From Lunatimonas lonarensis (GTDB taxonomy: Bacteria; Bacteroidota; Bacteroidia; Cytophagales; Cyclobacteriaceae): 64,000 bases of DNA. The stretch's first letter is position 1. Each line of letters begins with the position of its first letter. The stretch lies in contig NZ_AQHR01000049.1 of the NCBI RefSeq assembly GCF_000390185.1, positions 112,047-176,046 of the forward strand, written 5' to 3'. The notes below the pieces were generated by a model. That model saw nothing but the letters and a program-made list of their open reading frames with translations, was not told where the DNA came from and did no database searches. Below, piece after piece: positions 9,669-18,052 of the stretch. The translations under genes were made by a program, and so were the position numbers.

Positions 9669-9690
9669 CGTTATATCGGTTGATTTTCCC

Positions 9691-9698
9691 TATTTTTG
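9691..9698 (+). promoter_or_regulatory. Bacteroidota -7 box
   Basis: TATTTTTG fits TAnnTTTG and ends 30 bases before the ATG at 9729. It overlaps an in-frame TTG at 9696, which is the main reason to reject that TTG as the start codon. Confidence 0.55.
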
Positions 9699-9728
9699 AT
9701 TAATAACACAGGCAACAACCCCAACAGA

Positions 9729-10880
9729 ATGGATCTAAAGATATTTTTCGAACCACTTCCTGAAGCTTTGTACCTTCAACCTAGATCACATAATGCCTTT
9801 TTCGAGGGGATAAATTGCCACGGAGAACATTTCCCAAGTCTACAAGGAATCCAACTGGCGATAATCGGACTGGAGGAATACAGAGGCTCAGAAGGACTGC
9901 CTAACGGCCCCGAATCAGCCTACGCGGTACGAGAAAAACTGTATCGCCTGAAAAAAGGGCAAGGACTCTATAAAATAGCGGACCTGGGTACGCTCAGATC
10001 GGGAGAAACCCAAAAGGAAACCTGCCAACTTATCCGTTCCATCGGCGAGTTTCTCATCAACCAAGAGATATTGCCCATCTTTATAGGAGGCTCGCACGAC
10101 CTGGATTTTGGCCAATACCTCGCCTATGAAAAAATGCGAAAGATGATAAGTGTACTAACCGTAGATGCCAAAATGGACATGGAGGACAACGGTACCGCAG
10201 CGCAAACCCATTCCCAACAAATCGTACTTCACCGTCCCAACTTTATCTTTAACTACTGCCATCTTGCCTACCAAAGCTTCCTTACCGACACCGATTTGGT
10301 AGCCACCCTCGAAAAACTGTATTTTGATCACGTTAGACTCGGCAAGCTTCGGGACAACTTCCAGGAAGTCGAGCCGTTGATTCGGAATGCAGACATGGTG
10401 AGTTTTGATTTATGTGCAGTAAAATCAACAGACGCTCCGGGAGCTATAGACGGCCAGCCCTTTGGCATGACTTCTGAAGAAGCCTGCCAAGTAAGCTGGT
10501 TTGCAGGCACCAATGAGAAACTAAGCTCGGTAGGCTTCTATGGGTATCATAGCAGCCTTGACGACGCACGCTACAGCACAGCATCCGTATTAGCTACGAT
10601 GGTATGGTATTTCATCGAGGGATTTTATCAACGTAAGGACAGCCTTTCATTCAAAAGCAGCGACTATACCATGTACACTGTCTCCATGGATGCTTCGCCT
10701 TCCATGCTGCACTTCTACAAAAGCAACCGAAGCGGAAAATGGTGGATGGAAGTACCGGTGGCCGATATGGGAAAATTTGGAGATCATACGATCATACCCT
10801 GTAGCTACGAGGATTACCAGGTGGCATTGCGTGGCGAAATCCCCGAGCGATGGGTAAATGCCCAACTGAAGCTCCCTTGA
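9729..10880 (+). CDS. Arginase/formimidoylglutamase-family protein with altered metal site
   Basis: A 383-residue ureohydrolase-fold protein of the type annotated as formimidoylglutamase (histidine breakdown) in Bacteroidota. The ATG at 9729 is used because an upstream in-frame TTG lies inside the promoter box. Motif by motif, GGDH appears as GGSHD (His123 kept), DAHxD appears as DAKMD (His to Lys at 148), and SxDxD appears as SFDLC (second Asp to Cys at 229). At least two of six metal ligands are therefore changed, and dinuclear Mn hydrolase activity is doubtful. The C-terminal part, with a WWMEVP stretch, is longer than in standard arginases. Not in an operon with hut genes here. Confidence 0.7.
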   Translation: MDLKIFFEPLPEALYLQPRSHNAFFEGINCHGEHFPSLQGIQLAIIGLEEYRGSEGLPNGPESAYAVREKLYRLKKGQGLYKIADLGTLRSGETQKETCQLIRSIGEFLINQEILPIFIGGSHDLDFGQYLAYEKMRKMISVLTVDAKMDMEDNGTAAQTHSQQIVLHRPNFIFNYCHLAYQSFLTDTDLVATLEKLYFDHVRLGKLRDNFQEVEPLIRNADMVSFDLCAVKSTDAPGAIDGQPFGMTSEEACQVSWFAGTNEKLSSVGFYGYHSSLDDARYSTASVLATMVWYFIEGFYQRKDSLSFKSSDYTMYTVSMDASPSMLHFYKSNRSGKWWMEVPVADMGKFGDHTIIPCSYEDYQVALRGEIPERWVNAQLKLP

Positions 10881-10923
10881 GGGTGAAATTTCTGAAAACC
10901 TCCTAATCTTTTTGTAAATTATC

Positions 10924-10931
10924 TATCTTTG
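10924..10931 (+). promoter_or_regulatory. Bacteroidota -7 box for the b5/kinase/murQ operon
   Basis: TATCTTTG matches TAnnTTTG and lies 16 bases before the ATG at 10947; an in-frame TTG at 10929 overlaps the box and is rejected as a start. Confidence 0.55.
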
Positions 10932-10946
10932 AGGGATCATCTGCCT

Positions 10947-11174
10947 ATGAAAATCCTAACGAAAAGCCAACTATCTCTTTATAACGGACAGGATAAGCCT
11001 GAGATTTATGTTGCGTTCAATGGGCTGGTATACGATGTAAGCAAGTCCAGGCTTTGGAGAAACGGGAAACACTACGAACACTGGGCAGGTCAGGATTTGA
11101 CCAATGAACTGACAGATGCCCCACACACAGCGCATGTGTTTGATAAATTTGAACCCATCGCATACCTCAAATAA
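10947..11174 (+). CDS. Small cytochrome b5-like haem/steroid-binding protein
   Basis: A 75-residue single-domain protein. It follows the cytochrome b5 pattern: an LYNGQDKPEIYVAFNGLVYDVS strand pair, then a GKHYEHWAGQDLT segment in place of the classical HPGG, then APHTAHVF. His residues in both segments could ligate haem, though the spacing is the short, divergent type found in many bacterial proteins of this family. It has no signal peptide. The sugar kinase gene starts 2 bases after its stop, so the two are almost surely cotranscribed; the link between a b5-like protein and cell-wall sugar recycling is unexplained. Confidence 0.75.
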   Translation: MKILTKSQLSLYNGQDKPEIYVAFNGLVYDVSKSRLWRNGKHYEHWAGQDLTNELTDAPHTAHVFDKFEPIAYLK

Positions 11175-11176
11175 AT

Positions 11177-12019
11177 ATGATTTTAATAGCTGACAGTGGT
11201 TCCAGCAAAACAGATTGGAGAGCAATCGGTAAAGGTGGTGAAATAACACAGTTTCGGACGGTTGGCTTTAATCCGTATTACCAAAACCCGGACGCCATGC
11301 TCCGTGATTTGCAGACAGAATCAATCCTTTCACTCAGGGGCGAAATCCAAGAGGTATATTTTTACGGGGCCGGATGCACCGGAGAAAAAAACAAAAAAAC
11401 GGTTTCCCATCTTATTCGAACGGTATTGGGCGACGTACAGGTTTATGTTGACCATGACCTTACCGCTGCAGCGAAGGCTACCTGCGGCCACAAAGCGGGC
11501 ATTGCGTGCATTTTGGGGACTGGATCAAATAGCGGTGATTATGATGGTGAATCCATAATTGCCAACCGCCCTTCTCCTGGATACCTGTTGGGAGATGAGG
11601 GAGGCGGCTCTTATATAGGGCGTCGTTTTCTTCAGGATTTTATCTACGACGACATGCCTACGGAAATCCGTGAAATGCTGTTGGAGGAGACCCCATTGAC
11701 AAATTTGGAAATCCAGGAAAATGTGTACCAAAAACCTTTCCCCAACAGATACATGGCGGGCTTTTGCAAGTTTATACACGAGCACAAAAAACATCCGTAC
11801 TGTTATCAGCTGTTTTACAATGGATTCCATGATTTTTTCAAACGGCATGTGATGCGCTACACCGATTTCCAACACAAACCGGTGAACTTCGTGGGCTCCA
11901 TTGCATTTCACAACGGTGAAATATTACGAAAAGTCGGTACTGATCTCGGTATCCATATTGATGTTATTCTAGAGGCTCCAATTGCTGGTCTCACCCTCTA
12001 TCACCAAAATAAAATATGA
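11177..12019 (+). CDS. BadF/BcrA-type N-acetylhexosamine kinase (candidate MurNAc/GlcNAc kinase)
   Basis: A 280-residue ASKHA-fold ATPase. The phosphate-1 loop is DSGSSKTDW at residues 6-14, the phosphate-2 loop is ILGTGSNS, and a GDEGGGSYIG segment follows as in N-acetylglucosamine kinases of the BadF/BcrA group. Its stop overlaps the murQ start by 4 bases, so translation is probably coupled. From that context I infer that it phosphorylates N-acetylmuramic acid (or both MurNAc and GlcNAc) to feed MurQ, comparable with MurK of other bacteria. Substrate preference cannot be read from the sequence. Confidence 0.8.
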   Translation: MILIADSGSSKTDWRAIGKGGEITQFRTVGFNPYYQNPDAMLRDLQTESILSLRGEIQEVYFYGAGCTGEKNKKTVSHLIRTVLGDVQVYVDHDLTAAAKATCGHKAGIACILGTGSNSGDYDGESIIANRPSPGYLLGDEGGGSYIGRRFLQDFIYDDMPTEIREMLLEETPLTNLEIQENVYQKPFPNRYMAGFCKFIHEHKKHPYCYQLFYNGFHDFFKRHVMRYTDFQHKPVNFVGSIAFHNGEILRKVGTDLGIHIDVILEAPIAGLTLYHQNKI

Positions 12020-12831
12020 GCACAACAACCGAAAGCAGTTCATTCTATGACAATTTGGAGCAGATGTCCATTTCGGAGCTGCTTGCCAACATGAACAAAG
12101 AAGATCAAACGGTTCCGTTGGCTGTGGCCAAATCCCTTCCCCAAATCGAAAGGTTAGTCGCAGCCATCGTTCCGAAGATGGAGCAGGGTGGCCGGCTATT
12201 TTACATCGGAGCAGGAACCAGTGGACGGTTGGGCATATTGGATGCCTCCGAGTGTCCTCCTACCTACGGAGTGCCACACGATTTGGTAATCGGGATTATA
12301 GCCGGTGGTGATACCGCTATACGGAAGGCAGTAGAGAATGCCGAGGATGATCCGGCACAAGCCTGGGAAGATATCCAAAAATTCGGATTCAACGAAAACG
12401 ATTCCGTGATTGGAATAGCAGCATCAGGCACTACACCCTACGTCATAGGGGGACTAAAGGCCGCCAACGAGGCCGGATTACTTTCCGGATGCATCACCTG
12501 CAACGCCGGCAGTCCGCTAGCTGCTGTCGCTCAGCTGCCGGTAGAGGTGGTGGTAGGCCCTGAGTTTGTTACCGGCAGCACGCGAATGAAATCCGGTACC
12601 GCACAAAAGCTGGTGCTTAATATGATTTCCACCAGTGTAATGATCAAACTGGGAAAGGTGAAGGGAAACAAGATGGTGGACATGCAGCTTTCCAACGAAA
12701 AACTGGTAAACAGGGGTACACGGATGATCATGGATGCCACCGGCTTGCCTGCGGAAAAAGCCAAAGAAATGCTCCTCGAGCACGGATCCGTAAGGGCTGC
12801 TGTGAATGCATTTGAAGCTGGCAAGAAGTAG
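12016..12831 (+). CDS. murQ: N-acetylmuramic acid 6-phosphate etherase
   Basis: A 271-residue SIS-domain protein that cleaves the lactyl ether of MurNAc-6-phosphate, giving GlcNAc-6-phosphate and D-lactate in peptidoglycan recycling. Diagnostic stretches are GAGTSGRLGILDASECPPTYG-like in the first third, GIAASGTTPYVIGGL, TGSTRMKSGTAQK and NEKLVNRGTRM. It is slightly shorter than E. coli MurQ (298 aa) and ends soon after the etherase signature, as in many Bacteroidota. It is the last gene of the three-gene operon and converges on the sprT-like gene with only 6 bases between. Confidence 0.93.
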   Translation: MSTTTESSSFYDNLEQMSISELLANMNKEDQTVPLAVAKSLPQIERLVAAIVPKMEQGGRLFYIGAGTSGRLGILDASECPPTYGVPHDLVIGIIAGGDTAIRKAVENAEDDPAQAWEDIQKFGFNENDSVIGIAASGTTPYVIGGLKAANEAGLLSGCITCNAGSPLAAVAQLPVEVVVGPEFVTGSTRMKSGTAQKLVLNMISTSVMIKLGKVKGNKMVDMQLSNEKLVNRGTRMIMDATGLPAEKAKEMLLEHGSVRAAVNAFEAGKK

Positions 12832-12837
12832 AAAAAA

Positions 12838-13458
12838 CTAGCGTTTCTCTACCGATGCGTGCCCTGAAATCAGGAAACGTCTGCCCGTACCTACCTCCTC
12901 ACAGAGAACTCTGGTTCGTCGGCTTTCCAGTTTTTCGAACATGCGGTTTTTAAACATAAACTGCTGCCCCAGCATCAGGTCACTCAGCAAGATTTCCGAT
13001 TCTCCCTTTGCCGCGGGATCGTATTTTCGAAGCTCTTTCATCAAAAACAGATCTGCTCCGGCGCTGGCTTTGGGATTAGACATATGCCTGCGCAGCGGAA
13101 CGAGGACATCCATCGGAAAAACCTCCCTTACCAGCATGGGTTCCATTAGACGCTGAAACTCCCGTTTCCATTCCATGCCGTGCGGCATACGGGAACTTCC
13201 GTATTTAGCATATACCCGGTGATGTGCTACTTCGTGGATATAGGTAATCAGAAATTGATAGGAATTCAAATCGTGATTGACCGTAATTTTCTGTACCGAC
13301 CGATTTTTCCGATACGTGAAATCCCCCAGCTTGGAAGATCGCGACTTGGTGACAACAAAATGAAAGGGATTTTCCTTCCAGAGCTCGTAGCAATAAGGAA
13401 TGGCTTGGTCTGGCACACGGCCTGACAGAAATGCTGTCCACTCTTCCGGTTTAATCAA
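12838..13458 (-). CDS. SprT-like zinc metalloprotease-fold protein, TTG start
   Basis: A 206-residue cytoplasmic protein carrying the SprT/Spartan motif HEVAHH at about residue 76 with a further His in MPHGMEW about 18 residues on. Family members cleave DNA-protein crosslinks in eukaryotes; the bacterial role is unclear. The frame has no ATG in the first 95 codons; TTG at 13458 begins MIKPEEW and lies about 24 bases after a TATATTTG box on the minus strand, which supports this start. The C-terminal zinc-ribbon Cys pairs of Spartan-type proteins are not evident. Confidence 0.8.
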   Translation of the reverse strand: MIKPEEWTAFLSGRVPDQAIPYCYELWKENPFHFVVTKSRSSKLGDFTYRKNRSVQKITVNHDLNSYQFLITYIHEVAHHRVYAKYGSSRMPHGMEWKREFQRLMEPMLVREVFPMDVLVPLRRHMSNPKASAGADLFLMKELRKYDPAAKGESEILLSDLMLGQQFMFKNRMFEKLESRRTRVLCEEVGTGRRFLISGHASVEKR

Positions 13459-13481
13459 GGCCTCTAGGCAGTTGGTTAACG

Positions 13482-13489
13482 CAAATATA
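13482..13489 (-). promoter_or_regulatory. Bacteroidota -7 box upstream of sprT-like gene
   Basis: The minus strand reads TATATTTG, a full match to TAnnTTTG, about 24 bases before the TTG start. It supports that start codon. Confidence 0.5.
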
Positions 13490-13558
13490 GCTAAAAAAGA
13501 AAGGTGTTAAAGGCCAGACTCTAATATTCAAGTTCCTCAAAACCCACCGTCCACCACG

Positions 13559-14161
13559 TTAAAGCATTACCTTAAAACCAATCCCGTTGGGACCTAGGGA
13601 GAGGTTTTCTACTATCTTGGGTAGGTCTTTGGCGTGGGCATTGTGATATAGAAACTTGATGACATCGAAGGACATCAAGAAGGCACCCTGTAGGATAACT
13701 GACTTGCCAAAACCCCGTATCCGGGCATTGTCTGTCCGCTTGCCCCGTTCCAGCATGTAGAGTCCGGTGGCCATGTAGGCCACATCTAAGCCCGCATTTA
13801 CCAGAAGGATTTTTTCGATGCTTTGTTGCTGTTGGATGGTCTCCCAAAACTCCGAACTGGGAACTTCCGTCATCGCGGAGTAGTATCCAAAACCGGCAAT
13901 CAACAGGTTGACGCCGTTCCAGTAGGCGTTCATTTGATGAAAACCCTGCAATTCTCCGCTGGTTCTTCCAGCCATCAAACCACCCCAAAGCATATTCCCC
14001 ACGGCCCATGACCCCAATATCAGCATGCCATGCTTGTTGTATTGGATGCGTTCTAGGTTATATCGCTTTAGCGCGTTCGTTTCATCTTGGGCAAAAGACG
14101 GAATATGCCAAAGGAAGAGAAACAACAGAATGGGGAGCGTTTTTTGAAGGACAATAGGCAT
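13559..14161 (-). CDS. Hypothetical membrane protein (DUF6992-like)
   Basis: A 200-residue protein with a signal peptide (cleaved near SFAQ) and about four further hydrophobic helices: MLILGSWAVGNMLWGGLMAG, NGVNLLIAGFGYYSAM, ILLVNAGLDVAYMATGLYML and GAFLMSFDVIKFLY. I recall similar proteins in Bacteroidota under DUF6992, but I am not certain of that number and the function is unknown. It lies between the sprT-like gene and the start of the large catabolic cluster and shares the minus strand with both. Confidence 0.6.
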   Translation of the reverse strand: MPIVLQKTLPILLFLFLWHIPSFAQDETNALKRYNLERIQYNKHGMLILGSWAVGNMLWGGLMAGRTSGELQGFHQMNAYWNGVNLLIAGFGYYSAMTEVPSSEFWETIQQQQSIEKILLVNAGLDVAYMATGLYMLERGKRTDNARIRGFGKSVILQGAFLMSFDVIKFLYHNAHAKDLPKIVENLSLGPNGIGFKVML

Positions 14162-14294
14162 ACGGCTAAGATTTTTTTGTATCGCTGGGCATTAGCTAGA
14201 ATATAACCGTTTTTGAACACCAACTGTTTACGATGGTCTTAGTCCCAATACTCGGACGCAATTCACCGCCAAAAAGGTTCCACGATCCAATTAA

Positions 14295-15656
14295 TCACAC
14301 AGAATCCGCCAATCGGATCATCTCTTCACGTATCCGACGCTCCGCACCACTTTCCAGATTGCTAATGCGGCACCTCCAGGTTTCGTATCCCCCCTTTTCC
14401 AGTTCCCTGGCCGGGGGAATATAACCTAAGTTGCCATTGGCAAGGGTAATGGAAAAATAGGGACCCTTAATTGCCTCTTTCAACGCTATACCCGTGGAAG
14501 CGAAAATCTCCCCCGGAAGGGCACCAATACAAAGGGATCCCAAACGGAAACACTGAAGTGGAACCCTTGCCTCCGTAGGGTAATCCGCAAGTAGGTGCTG
14601 TTCCCGGGCATACAGCTTCCGCCAACCGGCGTAATCGGCCTGTAGGGTCTCGAAGCCCCCCTCCGCTATAAGGCGCTTAGCTGCATCCAGTTCCTCATCA
14701 GAAGGCATGCGACGCGCAACTGACAACACTTCGGTATTCGCCCGCAAATCAGGATCAGCATCCCATTGAATATCAACCATCGCCTTCGCAACCCTGGCTG
14801 CCAAATCGGCACCGATCAGTGTACTTTTCTCGAAGTCACCGGTGGGATAAAGGTTAGGGTTGTGAAAATCCCAAATGTTTACATCCCCGCTGGTGCCATT
14901 GCTCATTATACTCACAAAATCCTCACCGGCACCCAGCTCAACTTGTAACGCACGGGCAAAATATCCGAAATAGTCGGCCGATATGGTTCCGTTTTGCCAG
15001 TCACCCACATAATGTAGGCCGTAATTTGCCAAGACACTGATCCATCTCCCCGAAATTCCCTGCAACGCTACAAAATAAAGTTCGGGATCAGGCTTGCCTA
15101 CGGGATGGATGATTTTATCCTCTACGCCAAAAGGATTGGTCTTGATCAAATCCACCGAGTCGGTTACCGGATTAAGTGGCTGATAGTCTTCCTCCATCTG
15201 ATACCGTCTACAACGAAGGTGCTCAGGAGCCAAGACCTTACCATAGCCCATATGAGCTGGCTCCAAGCGTGCTATGGCCGTTTCAACAGCCTGAAGAATG
15301 CGGCCCGGAAGCCACTTTCGATAGGCCAAGTCTGCCTGCACGAAATGTACCTCCTCCACTGCTCCTGCTGCATGCGTATGTGTGCTGCTGATCAGTATGT
15401 TTGCTGCGCTTATGCCGGCTTTTTTCTGTATCAGGTATTTTACTTCATCCAGAAGCCCCTGCCCCATGACACAAATGTCCACCACCACAAATACCAAGCT
15501 AATACCCGCACGCCGAAGCACCAGGGCTTTCGCAAACAGTGGGTCATGGATGGAGGTAGCGTAATGTGGGACAAAGTCGCCGTTGATCACGGTTCCCAAT
15601 CGGGGAGTAGTCTCCACCTGAGCCGCAGCGGCATGCAATCCTGTATTACTGTTCAT
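14295..15656 (-). CDS. Cytoplasmic neutral-ceramidase-fold hydrolase (serine motif missing)
   Basis: A 453-residue protein covering the N-terminal domain of the neutral/alkaline ceramidase family (Ceramidase_alk). The ATG at 15656 is preferred over a TTG 27 bases earlier. The zinc-site motif ISSTHTHAAG and the later NYGLHYVG are present, but the hexapeptide GDVSPN, which carries the catalytic serine in Pseudomonas ceramidase, reads GDVNIW here. There is no signal peptide, so it acts in the cytoplasm, unlike secreted ceramidases. I infer a metal-dependent hydrolase on another substrate. It is the last gene of the long minus-strand catabolic run. Confidence 0.75.
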   Translation of the reverse strand: MNSNTGLHAAAAQVETTPRLGTVINGDFVPHYATSIHDPLFAKALVLRRAGISLVFVVVDICVMGQGLLDEVKYLIQKKAGISAANILISSTHTHAAGAVEEVHFVQADLAYRKWLPGRILQAVETAIARLEPAHMGYGKVLAPEHLRCRRYQMEEDYQPLNPVTDSVDLIKTNPFGVEDKIIHPVGKPDPELYFVALQGISGRWISVLANYGLHYVGDWQNGTISADYFGYFARALQVELGAGEDFVSIMSNGTSGDVNIWDFHNPNLYPTGDFEKSTLIGADLAARVAKAMVDIQWDADPDLRANTEVLSVARRMPSDEELDAAKRLIAEGGFETLQADYAGWRKLYAREQHLLADYPTEARVPLQCFRLGSLCIGALPGEIFASTGIALKEAIKGPYFSITLANGNLGYIPPARELEKGGYETWRCRISNLESGAERRIREEMIRLADSV

Positions 15657-15736
15657 CTGTTCACCGTTATTTGTTAGTAGCAAGCTATCATTCTAACCGC
15701 TTTCTGAAAGCTCCACATAGCTATCATCAGAACCTT

Positions 15737-16822
15737 TTAGACCGGTAAGCTTGCTCGCAGGCAGCGCAGCCAATTGCCATGAAATATCCGATCTATATCC
15801 TCTGAACTGTACCCCCTTTTATCCAACGAATCTTCGAATTTCTGGAGATCTGCTACGGAATTTAGATCCCAAGGAGATTGCTCGGTACCAAAGATCCCAT
15901 CCAAATCACTGCCTATGGCTATGTGGTAGGTGTTTCCGGCCAGCTGACAGATGTGGTCCCAGTGATCGATCAGCTGCTCAAGTCGAATATCCAGTTGCCA
16001 AGGGTCTGACACGGTGTCGATGAACCGAATATCCATCGCCCAACAGTCCAGCATGCCCCCTATTACGGCACCTCGTTCCACGAGGCGTTTGATCTGAGGA
16101 TCTGTCAGTTGTCGCTGATGGGGTACCAGCTTTCGCACATTGTGGTGGCTTGCCCATACGGGGCCATTGTACCTATCCAAGGCTTGGTCAAATCCCTGAT
16201 CGGTAAGATGGGTGACGTCCAATATCATATTCAACCGACCCATCTCCTCCAACAGCTGCTTTCCCAAGGGGGTAATCGGGCCTTCCATTTTTGTACCGGG
16301 AGCATACCTCCCCGGCCCGAAATGCGACAACCCCAATGCCCGAACGCCATACGCATAGGCCTTATCCAGATATGAAATTTCCACCAAGGAATCTGCACCT
16401 TCCAAACTGAGAATATAGCCTATGGGCTTATCCGCATCTGGAACTGTTTGGTCTTCCCAAAGGGCTACCATTTCGTCCAAATCCCCACGGGTAAGAATCT
16501 GTCTCATTTCCCCTGCCGATTCCATTTCCCGGTACCAAGCCAGTTGGGCTTGGGTCATAGCCCAGGCCTGTTGGGGGGAATTCCAGCCTGGAAGTGCCGA
16601 ATCAGGGGGGGAATACCGTGCCAATTGCGTCGCCACGACAATTCCTACCTTGCCTTTCCGAAGCTCTGGAAGCGTAACCGTCCCTTTGCCCCTGTCCGGC
16701 TTGTCCTTCATGTGCATTTCCATCTGCCGTACCTGGCTAAGCTCAAGACGCAGGTCCCTGTTCCACTCAATGGCATTCATAGCCAAATCCAAATGCCCAT
16801 CGATGATCAGCCTTCTTCCCAT
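15737..16822 (-). CDS. Peptidase M19 family (membrane/renal-dipeptidase type)
   Basis: A 361-residue TIM-barrel metal hydrolase. Visible ligands and motifs are DGHLDLA at residue 8, the bridging Glu in LSLEGADSL, the His pair DVTHLTD and WASHHNVRKLVPHQRQL, and GSDLDGIFG near the end. Family members hydrolyse dipeptides, D-amino-acid peptides or other amides. It lacks a signal peptide. The RidA gene ends 5 bases upstream, so it belongs to the operon; in this context it may open an amide or lactam intermediate instead of a true dipeptide (inference). Confidence 0.85.
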   Translation of the reverse strand: MGRRLIIDGHLDLAMNAIEWNRDLRLELSQVRQMEMHMKDKPDRGKGTVTLPELRKGKVGIVVATQLARYSPPDSALPGWNSPQQAWAMTQAQLAWYREMESAGEMRQILTRGDLDEMVALWEDQTVPDADKPIGYILSLEGADSLVEISYLDKAYAYGVRALGLSHFGPGRYAPGTKMEGPITPLGKQLLEEMGRLNMILDVTHLTDQGFDQALDRYNGPVWASHHNVRKLVPHQRQLTDPQIKRLVERGAVIGGMLDCWAMDIRFIDTVSDPWQLDIRLEQLIDHWDHICQLAGNTYHIAIGSDLDGIFGTEQSPWDLNSVADLQKFEDSLDKRGYSSEDIDRIFHGNWLRCLRASLPV

Positions 16823-16827
16823 TTCAA

Positions 16828-17214
16828 TCAGGCGCTAGGAATTCGCACAATACAATCGATTTCCACCTTTAAACCCTCTGCCAGCACAGACTGCACCGTC
16901 GTGCGGGCGGGTTTTACGCCCGTAAAATAGGAGGCATATACCTCGTTGTACCGATCAAACTCCCGGATGTCGGCCAAATGTACGGTACATTTGACGACGT
17001 CATTCATAGTCGCCCCGGCGGCTTCCACGATCGCTTTTATGTTTTCCAGTGTTCTGACGGTTTCCTCCTCGATCGTGCCCAAGACAAAACTGGAAGTCTC
17101 GAAATCAACGGCCGCCTGTCCGGAAACAAACAGAAATCCGTCTATCAAAACTGCGTCGGAGTAGGCTCCGGTTACGAAATTTTCCTTTCTTTTTGGATGG
17201 ATTATTTTTTTCAT
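16828..17214 (-). CDS. RidA/YjgF family enamine deaminase
   Basis: A 128-residue RidA-fold protein (ATG at 17214 chosen over a GTG/ATG extension into the neighbouring gene). The key arginine lies in PARTTVQ near residue 105, as in active RidA, and the GQAAVD and VVKCTVHLAD strands fit the trimeric fold. RidA proteins hydrolyse reactive enamine/imine products of PLP enzymes to keto acids and ammonia. Its place in an operon with two PLP aminotransferase domains makes sense as either a clean-up or a dedicated deaminase step. Confidence 0.9.
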   Translation of the reverse strand: MKKIIHPKRKENFVTGAYSDAVLIDGFLFVSGQAAVDFETSSFVLGTIEEETVRTLENIKAIVEAAGATMNDVVKCTVHLADIREFDRYNEVYASYFTGVKPARTTVQSVLAEGLKVEIDCIVRIPSA

Positions 17215-17239
17215 ATCGATCGTGTTTATATAAATACTA

Positions 17240-18052
17240 TTAACAAGTGGTCCACCCGCCGTCAACTACCATATTATGCCCTGTCATGAAAGATGATGCC
17301 GATGACAGCAAAAAACAAACGGCTCCTGCCACTTCATGGGCTTTCCCGACGCGTTTCAAAAGGGTTTTATCCGCCAGCCTTTGTACAAATTCCGGGTAGG
17401 AATCCTGTACTTCGGGGTTCGGAAAAGGCCCCGGAGATAAGCAATTGCATCGCACATGCTGCCTTCCATACTGCATGGCAAAATATTTGGTCAACTGAAC
17501 AATACCCGCCTTCCCTACCCCATACTCTATTGGATTGGGGTTCATCGGTGCTTCGTACACAGCGGGGTCTGGAGAAACCATCCCATACATGCTGCCAAAG
17601 GTCACGTAACTACCTCCACCGGCCTGGGCCATAAGATCGCAGACCTTTCTGCCAAAAACAAAGCCAGCGGTGAGCCCTACTTGATTTACTCGGTCGAAGT
17701 CCGCCCCTGTAAGGTCGGCAAACGCCTTCCCGGAAGCCGCATAGGTCAAGTTTACCACCCCATCGGGTACTCCAAACTCCGACGAAAGCAGGGAGGCAAA
17801 AGCCTCCACCTGTTCCTCTTCGGCAATATCCAAGGACACGGGGATCACTTTTGGAAATAACCCTGCCTGACCCACAAAATCTTTGCTCTTGCTTCCCAAA
17901 TCGGCACAGATCACCCGTGCCCCGGCAGAGGCCAACATCTTTACTACTGATTGCCCCAAATAGCCGGCACCACCTACCACCCAGATTAGCTTTCCATGGA
18001 GTCCAAAGGTGCTCTCGAAATCCTCCTCCCTATTCCCTACCAAATCACGCAT
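17240..18052 (-). CDS. Short-chain dehydrogenase/reductase, intact active site
   Basis: A 270-residue classical SDR. The NAD(P) loop is VVGGAGYLGQS near residue 25, with a following D (CADLGS) that favours NAD(H), NLTYAASG replaces the usual NNAG, and the catalytic set Ser (FGSMYG), Tyr177 and Lys181 (YGVGK) is complete. The C-terminus ends in VVDGGWTTC. It overlaps the upstream SDR gene by 8 bases and resembles it closely in the stretch after the serine, so the two look like a tandem duplication. Probably oxidises a hydroxyl of a sugar acid (inference). Confidence 0.88.
   Translation of the reverse strand: MRDLVGNREEDFESTFGLHGKLIWVVGGAGYLGQSVVKMLASAGARVICADLGSKSKDFVGQAGLFPKVIPVSLDIAEEEQVEAFASLLSSEFGVPDGVVNLTYAASGKAFADLTGADFDRVNQVGLTAGFVFGRKVCDLMAQAGGGSYVTFGSMYGMVSPDPAVYEAPMNPNPIEYGVGKAGIVQLTKYFAMQYGRQHVRCNCLSPGPFPNPEVQDSYPEFVQRLADKTLLKRVGKAHEVAGAVCFLLSSASSFMTGHNMVVDGGWTTC

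Noticed and set aside
15105..15677. A 190-codon plus-strand frame
   Set aside because: Antisense to the ceramidase-fold gene, rich in Cys/His without motif pattern; a shadow.
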